This document shows, one piece after another, positions 47,195 to 61,265 of a stretch of 64,000 nucleotides of DNA. Both the position numbers and the translations under genes were made by a program. The stretch is from Hyperoplus lanceolatus (Eukaryota > Chordata > Actinopteri > Uranoscopiformes > Ammodytidae): contig CM049408.1 in the NCBI GenBank assembly GCA_026929865.2, positions 1,612,001 to 1,676,000 of the forward strand, given 5' to 3'. The notes under the pieces were generated by a model that saw only the letters and a list, made by a program, of their open reading frames with translations, ran no database searches and was not told the DNA's origin. The stretch's first letter is position 1. The number at the start of each line of letters is the position of its first letter.

Positions 47195-47368
47195 AAGTGT
47201 CACACTTCAGCGCTCATGGTGCAGTGGTCAGAGCGCCCCCCCCTCCATGAGGCTCAGTCCTTGCAGCAGACCTCAGTTCTCTGTGTGTCATACCCCTCTC
47301 TGCTCCATTTCATCTCTGCCTCTCTGCACTAAATAAAAAGCATTGAAAATGCAAAAAAAAGTAATGTG
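47195..47368 (+). mobile_element. tRNA-derived SINE, same family as 24.7 kb
   Basis: The plus strand has GGTGCAGTGGTCAGAGCG as a degenerate A-box region. The body 'tttcatctctgcctctctgc' followed by ACTAAATAAAAAGCATTGAA and a short A tail is shared with the SINE at 24,739-24,927. The B-box is not recognisable and no clear target duplication was found, so the copy is older. Confidence 0.75.
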
Positions 47369-47369
47369 T

Positions 47370-49090
47370 GACACTTATCATGTGCTGCAATACAGTTAAA
47401 CCTAGTGCCACTTTTGATTTGACAAATCTGAACCCTTATTTAGAATCTGGGAAAGCATTGAGGTCTCCCTCATTTTAAATGATGCTTCCAGGCGACACTG
47501 TGTCATGGACAATATTGGCCATGGTAGATGATGAAAAACATATGAATTGATTGTATGTTATTTGGACTGTATACAAGCTGTGTGCATCCTACGTATTAGA
47601 AGGCATGGGGTAGCCCAGTAATAGTGAACTTTTGCACTTTTTTTCACATGACCAATTCAAGACTTGATGTGCGCAGTCTATCCAACCTCATACTGTATAT
47701 CAGAATATTTACACAAAAAAATTACATTTGCAACAAACATGATTGCTCGACAGTTGTTAGTATTGAATAATTTTATCATAAATATTATTTTGAGGAACAT
47801 GGAACCAAACGTAAAACTAGAATATGCTTGTAAAGCAGACGGTCGTCCCTGTTGCTGTAAACAACAACGGTAAACTCTTCAGGAAGCTTTCTAACTTCAA
47901 ACAGTGTTCCAGGGATCACATTGTCCTGACAGGAAAGTTTGTTTATACAATTATGAGAATATACCCTAGAAAAATTTCACTTATCCAAGTTACATAGTGC
48001 ACCTTTAAATAGCCAAGCTCTCTGAAGGACTAGTCGATCATCACTCACAGGTTGGTCCGGTATCTTATTGTTCTTCAAGCTTCCATAATTAGGTGTGTGT
48101 AATAGAATAATGCTCAACGACTTGCTTCATTTCCAGACTGCCTCATTTACACACAGGCTGCAGGGGAGGAGTCAGTAATGAAATATCTTCAGGGGGAAAG
48201 TTGGGCTTCAATCAGACATGCTGGTTTGCTCTGAGAGCAGTCATTAGCTGGGAATGTTTTCACTCCAGGTCACCCACAGACACAGCACCCTTTTCCCTTA
48301 CATGAAATGGTAGTGAGACCCCCAGGATACACAACCACTTTCACATCTGTATTCTTCATTAGGATATGTTATGGATCATTTAGAGAGCGCTGGAAAACAA
48401 GCTAAAAAACACAGAGGCAGCCGCTTTATCAAATCTATCTAACGCTAAAAATGCCCCTGGGGCGTTTTAATGGCAGCTCTATTCTATTTATTTTACAAAT
48501 ATCTCTATTAGTGTAATTACAGATTTTGATGTTCTTAATCGGCACAGTAATATTGATGGTATAAGGCTCAAGCTGCTCATGTGTGTGTGGTAATTGTGTT
48601 ACTGGCTGTTTGAATGTGATTTATGGAGACGCCACTGTTGCAGCTTGAAGGATGACAATGTCAGTCAGTTGTCCCGAGTCAGTTAAACAGAATAGGAGAA
48701 AGCAAGAACAGCTAATCACAAGCTTGATGCTGCAAATAAGGCAAAAGATGAATGCTTTCAGAAAACTATTAACTTTACAACCGATTATTTCTAACATGAC
48801 AACTGTATATCGTAGAGCTTTAAGCTTGATTCAGCAGATTTAAACTCTATACTTAAGCATTGCATTTATATCTTTAGAATGACCAAATCAAAGAAATACA
48901 TTTTATGGTTAATCTACACCAATAGAATAATCACTAGATTACTCCTTTGTGTTGATATTTAGACAAATGGTCTACAGTGCAGGAGTGATTTATTAAATCT
49001 ATTTTAGTTTATGGCAAAATGCCTGAAAAACTAATGAAAATGACATCACGGCCTTCCAGCATTTTTATACTATACAGATGTTAGATACCA
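47370..49090. other. unassigned sequence
   Basis: No gene supported. A short TTAA-type end ('acatagtgcacctttaaa') lies at about 47,990. Confidence 0.45.
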
Positions 49091-49091
49091 C

Positions 49092-49418
49092 TTAAAAGGT
49101 GGAGTCAGCGATTATTGAGAAAGCTTGATGTCAAAATCACTTTTTGTCAAAATCAGTTGATATCTACTCATGATCCGCTACCTGTATGTACTGTGTGTGC
49201 GCTGAATGAAATCCAGTGTTAATACACAGCCTAGGCTCTGTAAATGGGCATGTTGTTAGCCCCCGTTTACAGAGCCTAGGCTTTGTATAAACACTGAAAA
49301 GAACATTTCAGTGCACACACTTTACAACATTAGCAGATTGGGAGAAGATATTCTGTGATTCTGACAGAAAGTTATTTTGACAACAAGCATTCTCCAGAAT
49401 CACTGATTCCTCCTTTAC
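49092..49418. mobile_element. TTAA-type MITE with internal hairpin
   Basis: Ends TTAAAAGGTGGAGTCAGCGA and AGAATCACTGATTCCTCCTTTA are inverted repeats. A 17-bp perfect inverted repeat (49,228-49,244 AGCCTAGGCTCTGTAAA with 49,266-49,282) lies inside. The right TTAA is mutated. Confidence 0.78.
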
Positions 49419-49419
49419 T

Positions 49420-50370
49420 AAATGATATGTATTACTCTGGTTTAACTACGGCATCACCCATTGCACAGGAGGTAGCGAAACTAATCTATATTACATCCTT
49501 GGACATATGAATATTTAAATACTTTATGAAACTCCTCGGAGAATAAATGGGTTGAAGCAGATTAAGCAGAATTTAACTGGCTGAATTAGTTCCTTTTAAT
49601 CTACGGTAAACTGGTTCATTTTGGGTTGAGGTGAAACAAGTGAGATCCCCATCCATCTTTCCTCTGCTCAATGAAAGCTGAGCCTGAGCAGGAGCTGAGT
49701 CCCTGAGAGCACAGAACCTATTAATCATCTGGAAGAGTTTGGTGTAAAGTAGCAGGATAGTTACTGCGGGGCCTAGGGAGCGTTTGTCTTCAGCCTGGGC
49801 TGCTAGGTTACCTATGTGGGGGGGGGGGGGGGGTTCTCATTTATACAAATACACTCTTTGGCCATTATCAATGCTATCACTTCAGATAGCTGTCTTGTCT
49901 TTCTCTGAGTCTAAACTGTGAATGTATTAGGGTCAAGCATGTTGCATATGTTCTGGGTTACAAGGCGTTGAGAAGAATGGTGTCATGAAGGGGGCTGTGT
50001 TGTGGTTTGGGTAACAGAGGGTTAAGGCTGACGTTAGGGCCATGCTTGGGGTTAGGCTCTGCCAAGGGTTACAGCCTGAGAGGAAGTTCTCTTCGACAGT
50101 TCACTGACAAGAAAGTCATCTGTGAAGTACTTCAGCATGTACTGAAGCTCACAACTGTAACCAAAACTGTTTTGGATTTCACTTGAACAGCTGTATGAGA
50201 AAAATCAAATTTGTGGTCGGAGCCACACTCTACTGATAAAGCAAGAAACACTAGTGTTAGAGGTTTTAGAACAAGGGCCCAGATCCAAGACCACTATCTT
50301 ACAAATCCCTGTCTTGCATTGACGAGATCCCCAAAATTTGACCATTCAAAGATGATCACATAAAATTCCT
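49420..50370. other. unassigned sequence with a 16-base G run
   Basis: The G run lies at 49,818-49,833. No gene supported. Confidence 0.5.
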
Positions 50371-51505
50371 AAAGAGCACCTATTATGCTTTTTTGTCTTT
50401 TCTGTCCTATAAATGTTGTTCTAATGTTTTATAATCATGCTCAACGATACCAAAGTGTCAAATAATAACGTACATGCATTTAGAGATATTCCATACTGAC
50501 CGTCCGGGGTGGCTGTGCAAAGCGCACGGCATCCTAGTGCCTAATTTCCTGCATTGAGTTACGTAATCAACATGGATTTGTCATGTATGGTAATGCTGCT
50601 ACACACTCAGGCCCGTCCCTGCCTCCCTTTGAATGTTTTATAGTCATGCTAAACGATACCAAAGTGTCAAATAATGACATACAGTACATGCATTTAGACA
50701 TATTCCCTGCTTACTATCTTCGTTGGCTGTTTTGTTAGGTCTTTTGTTTTTGTGTTCTTGAGTTCAGGTGTGTGTGTTTGTGTGTGTTTAAAAAAAAAAA
50801 AAATCCAAAAATAAAGTATTAAAAAAATAAAAGCAGCTGATGACGTTTGCGGCACCCTAGTGCCTAATATCCTGGATTTATTGACTTGAACAAATTGGAT
50901 TTCCCGTGTATGGTAACGCTGCTAAAAGCTCAGGCCCGCCCTGCCCGGCCCTAGCCTGGCTCCGCCCACCTACTTCCGCTCAATTTTCATTTCCCTTCAG
51001 TAGTCAGTCTGGGTCCGCAGTATATTCGCAGGTTTTTTTCTTGATAGATTTTTACACGTCACGACCAAACTTTATGCGATTGGTTGGCAGATCCAGAGTG
51101 GCACTGGGCAGATCCAATAGTTCTAAACTTCAACAGACACCTTCAAGTGAGTTTACGTTTGTCAATTGAGCGATTCCAGACCTTCTGTACAGATTAAATG
51201 AAGTACTATGGTCTAGTAGGACCAGGCTAGCCCCGCCCTCCCCTGTCTGCTCAAATCTGCCTGCGCTCGCACTGCACTCCGCTCAGTGTAGAGGTGACGA
51301 TAGGTGGCGGTGCCTGTTACCATCCGGTTACAATGAGGGAACATGGCTCTGATTGGCCAGGTTCCAGGCAGAGGCAAGACGGGGACAGAGGGCAGACGGG
51401 GGTCTTAAAGACAGTTGTGTTTAGGCTCTAAACATAACGTTTGTGCAGAGGCTGAACTGCAATACCAGTGTGATCCTGAAAAATAGCATAATAGGTGCTC
51501 TTTAA
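50371..51505 (+). mobile_element. TTAA-type MITE, long composite copy
   Basis: Left end CTAAAGAGCACCTATTATGC and right end AGCATAATAGGTGCTCTTTAA match the 11.6-kb family. Internally the left block is repeated in part twice more (near 50,636 and 50,840), an A-rich retroposed piece sits at about 50,740-50,835, and the dispersed repeat at 50,951-51,230 lies within it, so it is a composite. Confidence 0.75.
50951..51230. repeat. dispersed repeat, copy 2 (partner at 23.04 kb)
   Basis: From TAGCCTGGCTCCGCCCACC to GGTAGGACCAGGCTAG-type end; shares most of its length with 23,039-23,407 but lacks ~80 bp in the middle ('tttggcggtccaatcagcg' block). It is nested in the TTAA-type MITE. Confidence 0.78.
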
Positions 51506-51690
51506 AGAGAGTTCTGTGTACGCTCTAAACAGACCGTCTTCGCAGAAATTCTATGAGACAAAATCCAGCAATGCAAGTGTGAGAAATAAAAAGGGATTTT
51601 TGGACACTACACTATGAAAACAGTTTCTAGTGGAGTCACAAAATAAAAAGCTGAACCTGAAAAATAGCATAATATAGGATCTTTAAAGAC
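51506..51690 (+). repeat. partial 3' end of TTAA MITE family
   Basis: Ends AATAGCATAATATAGGATCTTTAA immediately downstream of the preceding copy's terminus, a tandem 3' duplicate. Confidence 0.6.
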
Positions 51691-53590
51691 TTTCGATGTG
51701 AGTTTTTGTTGTTGTTTTTTACCATCCAGTGAGTATATATTATGGGAACTTTCCTAATGTAACACATTTGACAAGCTGCTCAGTAATGAAAGAAGAAGAG
51801 GAATAGTAAGAATGATAGTAGGTTGACATGTGGATAGTAACTTGTGCAAATGCAAATAACATTAAAATCAATTTTTTTAATTGGTCTATAACGACTGCAA
51901 ATGTTTCAATGTGTGGTTCCTTAGTGTCTGTAGAGTGTGCCAGTTTGGACATACACATCCCAGCTGCCTTTTTAACCTGATTCCCATTTGAATTTGAATT
52001 TATGGATGGGTATACTGTATGTATGTATATATGCATATAATATGTATGTTTTTTGATATGTACATATATTTATTTGATTGTGTTGGGGAAACAATAAAGA
52101 CAGATACTAATGCATGTCGAAAAAAACCAAGGTTTTTTCAAGAATTGCTATAGAAAAAATATAATTCTAAATCGCATTTTGTCTGGCTAATCTTGAAATG
52201 CTAAACATACAATTGTTACCATCCGTGAGCATTGCAGCATCATCAATACTGTATATGAGTAGTGTTTTGGTGTTTCTTTCAAGAGTAGCTGTGATAGAAT
52301 TTGATGTAAATAAAGAAACTGTTTGTCTGCAGAACATCAGTAGACTAGCCTAGCTCCCTCAAACAATAGAGGGGACAAATGAAGCATAGTTTAAAAACAA
52401 ATCATTATCATTATAGTTTCTGCAGCACACAACTCCAAAAAAAACAGTGTGACCAAAAGTGTCTTAAAATACTAAAATAGTAACCACATAACAAGTTTCT
52501 GCCAGATAAACATATCTGTTAACAACACTGATAAACATGGGAATGAAGGGAAATGTATCCTCACACTGAAAACAGCTGCACTACTGTGATGCTGTGGCGC
52601 CCTCTGTTGTAATAAGATGAAATGACTACTTTGTAGCCATAGATAATCAGGTGTAAAATTAATTTCAGACTAGAGTCATTTAATTTCTATGAAAATTCTG
52701 GATGAATTTAGAAACAACAGCCGACGAAATCGCAAAGTGCATGTGGAAGGAAAAAGGACACGCAACTTTACAGTAGCGGACCTTTGAGGCTTCCTAGTCT
52801 AGTAGGAAATTAAACCCAAATGTGACACCAACACAAACTTTCAGTGCATCGTAAACCGACAGCAACTGCAGGAAAAGGAGCTAAATAAATACTTTTGTAT
52901 TTCAATTTTTATAAATATAATAAATATAAATGTATCTATACTTTCTGAATATAGCTTTACCAAGATCATTAAACCCTCACAGTTATTAAGGTATCTTTCA
53001 GAAAGCTCACTATCATAAGGCCTATATCTCTCCAAAACGGCAAATGATTGTCTGTGATTTACTCTTAGTGACTTAGGGGTCCTCTCGAGGACTCTTAGCT
53101 TTTCATAGAATTAGGAGCTACTTTTAGTGCTAAAATGCATTATGAATTAAACTTATCTTAAAAAGTTAGAAGTCCTAAAATAATGAGTGAAACACGCCTT
53201 ATTTTTAAGTGTTACTCCAAAATCAGCAAGTTTAGACTTACTCTTAACCTTAAAATGTTTTGTGAATACGGCCCCTTCGCTTTTCAGACATCACTGTGGA
53301 AGTTTGTCCTTAATTTGAGTGCTTGATGGAGTCCAGGAAGCATTATGGCTGTGAGATATCATGTCTTATGAGCCGGTGAAGGCCTACATCCTGTTAACCT
53401 GACGTACAATCTGCCGGCTTTGGGTTTTGCAGGATTTATGAACTAGGAAGAAGGCAGAAGGAGTTTTTATATTTTTTTTAATGAAAGATGTAAATTCTTC
53501 ATTATTCTATATCTTCATCACACTACAAGGGTGAAAAAATACCTTTAACCTACCTTTCATTTTCTTGGAAGAAGTAAGAAAATGTGAAAA
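51691..53590. other. unassigned sequence, downstream of the YIPF gene
   Basis: AT-rich non-coding DNA beyond the 3' end of the minus-strand gene. No feature supported. Confidence 0.5.
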
Positions 53591-53591
53591 A

Positions 53592-53597
53592 TTTAAT
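53592..53597 (-). terminator. candidate polyadenylation signal of the YIPF gene
   Basis: ATTAAA on the minus strand about 60 nt after the stop codon. The spacing is short but possible; other signals further downstream are not excluded. Confidence 0.4.
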
Positions 53598-53654
53598 AAA
53601 AACTATTTACTTGAACAAAAAAGGCTTTTCCTCTCAGATTATTTCTTGTGATGA

Positions 53655-57683
<4,029 letters not shown>

Positions 57684-57883
57684 GTTCAACACAATCTGAA
57701 TCACATATTTCAGTCAATGTTAAGACATTTTTTATAAGTACACCCCCGCCCAAATCCCAAAATGAACTTGATTCTGCGCCTGGTTTATGAGAAACTATCT
57801 CAAAGTATCTCGGGGTTAATAATTAAAGGGCAATACACACTTTCAGGCAACAAAACAACTTATTTTCTGCTCAATAAACTCAC

Positions 57884-57967
57884 CAGTTTGAGTCTAGAAA
57901 GCCCGACTTGTTGAGGCCTCTTCACAGAGATGTTGATGTCAACAGGCCAGAGAACATGCAGCCCAGT
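57884..57967 (-). other. candidate upstream exon of the YIPF gene, open and in phase
   Basis: This 84-nt block has a good acceptor (TTTACAG before it on the minus strand) and donor (CTG/GTGAGT). It is open for 28 codons (TGLHVLWPVDINISVKRPQQ...) in phase with the 12 nt (57,695-57,684, IVLN) that lie between the next acceptor and the ATG. It may be a 5' UTR exon open by chance, or part of a longer N terminus. No upstream ATG exon was found. The internal ATG in the block is in another frame and ends quickly. Confidence 0.45.
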
Positions 57968-58129
57968 CTGTAAAGAAGTATTAATAGTTTGCTATATTTA
58001 GCATTGGGCTGTGGGACATGGCAACTGCTGAGCTCCTCTTTATTCTAATTCTTTAAACTGGAAATGCTCTAAAATGTAAGAGCTTTACTGAACTATAATA
58101 TACAGTGCTGCTCGAAAGTATGAATAGTA

Positions 58130-58760
58130 TATACACTCAACAAAAATATTAACGCAACACTTTTGTTTTTGCTCCCATTTTTCATGAGATGGAAGATCTA
58201 AAATTAATTCCAGATACACAATTGCACCATTTCTCTCAAACGTTGTTCACAAATCTGTCTAAATGTGTGATAGTGAGCACTTCTGCTTTGCTGAGATAAT
58301 CCATCCCACCTCACAGGTGTGCCACATCAAGATGCTGATCTGACATCATGATTAGTGCACAGGTGTGCCTTAGACTGTCCACAATAAAAGGCCACCCTGA
58401 AATGTGCAGTTTTGTCTCACAGCAAAATGCCACAGATGCCACAAGCATTGAGGGAGCCTGCAATTGGCATGCTGACAGCAGGAATGTCAACCAGATCTGT
58501 TGCTTGTGCATTGAATGTTCATTTCTCCACCATAAGCCGTCTCCAGCAACTTCGCACAGCCATTGAAGAGGAGTGGACCAACATTCCACAGGCCACAATT
58601 GACAATCTGATAAACTCTATGCAAAGAAGATGTGTTGCACTGCATGAGGCAAATGGTGGTCACACCAGATACTGACTGGTTCTGAGTCCCCAGACCCCCA
58701 ATAAAGCAAAAAAAATGCACATTTCAGGGTGGCCTTTTATTGTGGACAGTCTAAGTCTTG
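58130..58760 (+). mobile_element. internally deleted Tc1-like transposon nested in the MITE
   Basis: The left terminus TACACTCAACAAAAATATTA is Tc1-type. Perfect 37-bp inverted repeats at 58,372-58,408 and 58,716-58,752 (core CACAATAAAAGGCCACCCTG) flank the coding part. The outer right terminus is missing. Confidence 0.88.
58412..58678 (+). pseudogene. Tc1 transposase with N terminus joined to C terminus
   Basis: An open 88-codon frame encodes the start of a Tc1-like transposase (AIGMLTAGMSTRSVACALNV, the first helix-turn-helix, then HFSTISRLQQL). It passes directly to the extreme C-terminal segment (TAIEEEWTNIPQATIDNLIN then HEANGGHTRY and stop). The second DNA-binding helix domain and the entire DDE catalytic core (~240 residues) are gone, but the reading frame was kept. 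It cannot cut DNA. Confidence 0.88.
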
Positions 58761-59335
58761 TGGCGCTTGTGGATATTTTTTAAGGAAGTCCACTTCTAGG
58801 CAGATGTTCAGTCACTTCTCAAGCTCTCCATTTTTAGATGATTTGCCTCGCAGTGGATCGATCAAACTTTTTTAAAATACATTTAAAGCTGTCCCCAGAC
58901 AGATTTGAAACATCACAACTCTATTCCTGAGATCCTCTGAGATTTCCTTTACTCTTGGCTAACTGACCTGAATGGGTTCACTTTGGTGAGCCTAAACTGA
59001 CCTGGTTTTATATCTGTTTTATCTAATGCCGCCCAATTCCATCCCTAAAGATCTGTCATTAATTTGCTCAACTTGGCCCACCTGATTGTGTTTACCTGCT
59101 CGATTTAAGCAATGCAGCTCAGGGTTCACAAACTTTTGCACATACAAAAGTTGGCAAATAATTTGTTTTGTCTTTTAACAATTGATTTCCGTAAAAAAAA
59201 AAATTGATTTGATAAACAAACATCTGTTATTTCATATAAGAAATACTGCTATTGATAAAAAAAATAATGATTAATTGTTAAAATAAATAAAATTCCAAAA
59301 TGCTCAAGGGGTTCACATATTTTCGAGCAGCACAT

Positions 59336-59690
59336 ATAGGCTGTTGTTTAGGCTACACATAAAGAAATGTGCATTACATAATAAAGATATGATTGGATTC
59401 TGCATCAATGATGTGCTATGCATCATAAGTGTTATGTCTTTATAAATAGGTCTGTGTTTATTGAATGCTTATGTAGGCTATGCAATATCAGTGGAGCTAT
59501 ACAACTGAATATGGCTTATTTAAATATATATATAGCCTATTTAATATAGGCTACAGCCTAATGTAGCCTATATTTATTTTTCTCAGGACACAAAATGAAC
59601 GTTACAGCAAATAGTTTCTCTCGGTAAAGTTTCAAAAGACACCGAGAACATGTGACCAGTCAGAACAAGCAAGAGAGCAGAACGGCTGTC
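59336..59690. other. unassigned intergenic sequence
   Basis: AT-rich spacer between two MITEs, with several 'tataggcta' repeats. No promoter element identified. Confidence 0.45.
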
Positions 59691-60879
59691 ATTAGGCTCG
59701 TTCGACCTGTCGCCGTCTTGCTAAGACCTGCGCAATTATGACGCTCGTCTTGCTGAGCGCACTGCATTATGGTTAGACTTTTTGTCCCACTTGCACCCGT
59801 GGCTGGCTGCGGCTCGGCTGCTTGAGACTTTGAAGTCCCGCGGTATCAAGACGGACACAGACACTGGAGCAAGTCGCTGCAGTTGCTCCCCACGGGCTGC
59901 GGGAGCGAAATGTCTGATGGGAAACGTCTTGCTGACAGGCGGAGCTGAGCGCTAATTGGGAGTTTAAACCTCGTGCCTTTGATGCGTTTCCCCAATTGGT
60001 TAGGCAAAAGTCTGACATCACCGCTCAAAATTAAATTACGATCCATTCTTTTTGATTTTAATTTATGTTTAATCATTAGGCCGCCACAATATGCATTTAA
60101 GCAGAAATGTACTTAATCAGAGTTAAACCTCTGAACCCTTGACATAGAAATAATTTGGATGTGTAACTCTCCTGTAGGCTATAGATATATTTAAAAGTGA
60201 ACACAAACTTGAGTCACATAAGATCTTGGTGAAGTGATTTTTATACCATTAAGATTAAATCATAGGCTTATTTCAAGTGATCTAAATGGTCTGGGAATTG
60301 TATTTTACATGTAGTGTCGCAAAGCCAGACCAAAACTACAACAAGTAGTTTGTTTGTTACACATCATAATACAGTTCATCATATCCATCTCTACAATAAT
60401 AATAAGGGATCTTTTCTTAGACCTTCTTTATTTAGGCCGATCATATTCGTTATGTGAAGGGAGAAATACTAAACCTCCTTTATTTGGATTTGTAAATTAT
60501 TCTTGTAAATTATTCTTTATCACTTAAAAGTAGGTGTTCTAGTAAAGTAACAAGAAAGATAAAGATGTGTGGGGAATGGGGATATTAGCTTATATCTCGT
60601 TTCTTGTTTTGAAAATGCCCCTCGCTTTTAAAGTGTTTACTCGTCTTTGTGTTGTGTTCTGCTTCTAATCGGTTGTAGCATGTGTGACTCTCCTGCGAAT
60701 ATGTTTCTAATAGGCCTTCAAAATAAAACTAGAAAACGAACTGCATCCGCAACAAGGACGCTACTTCCGACTCGGAGCTGTCCGGCTTCAGTCAGGCATT
60801 TTCGTCACTCCCCCGACTGCACTCGGCTACTCTCGTCTACTTTCCAGACGAGCTGAAAGTTAGGTCGAACGAGCCTATT
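59691..60879. mobile_element. ~1.18-kb element with AGGCTCGTTCGACCT ends
   Basis: Perfect 15-bp inverted repeats at 59,694-59,708 and 60,862-60,876, flanked by ATT on each side (59,691-59,693; 60,877-60,879), a possible 3-bp duplication. The two ends are GC-rich, the centre AT-rich. No transposase frame. Superfamily not assigned. Confidence 0.78.
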
Positions 60880-61003
60880 TCCTCCAAAGCCACGCCCACA
60901 CCGGAAACAAAACAATGCTGTCATGTGACTCGTGCTCTCGTGCCTCTTGTGTCGTATGCTGCGGTTAGATGTGAAGGCAGTACAAGACGGATTCCATTAT
61001 AAG
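60880..61003 (+). promoter_or_regulatory. lamtor3: likely lamtor3 promoter and untranslated first exon
   Basis: Within 50 bp there are a CACGCCCAC box (60,891-60,899), an ETS-type CCGGAA (60,901-60,906) and GTCATGTGAC (60,920-60,929), an E-box of the M-box/TFE type. No TATA box. A donor site AAG/GTATAA at 61,003/61,004 and an acceptor CCCTACAG at 61,229 before the ATG exon suggest a non-coding first exon ending at 61,003. The exact start site is inference. Confidence 0.55.
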
Positions 61004-61265
61004 GTATAACAAACCGTTCCCCGTTGAGATGTGTTATTTTCTCGACATTTACTTCACATGTTTACTTTAATGTAGTATGCCATTGTTAGCTAAATATCGC
61101 CGGTTACCTTTCTCATTAGCTACCAGGTTAGCATGGTAACATACAATACATTCGTTTCAAATGACCCAGAGTTACAGACAGTCTAAGTTACTATGTGGAC
61201 TTTTAATGGACTCACTTTTCTCCCTACAGTCGCTCACCGTTGTGAATAACATATAAATCAACACC

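Larger units (their letters stand above)
58103..59335. mobile_element. Tc1/mariner-type MITE, relative of the 55.2-kb copy, with an inserted element
   Basis: Left end CAGTGCTGCTCGAAAGTATG and right end TTTTCGAGCAGCAC, and subterminal text such as 'tcaaggggttcaca' and 'ggttcacaaacttttgcaca' is shared with 55,196-55,872. A second Tc1-type element starts at 58,132 inside its left arm. Confidence 0.85.

Noticed and set aside
59640-59960. CpG-rich stretch as the YIPF promoter
   Set aside because: It coincides with the GC-rich end of the element at 59,691-60,879; a promoter role is possible but not shown.
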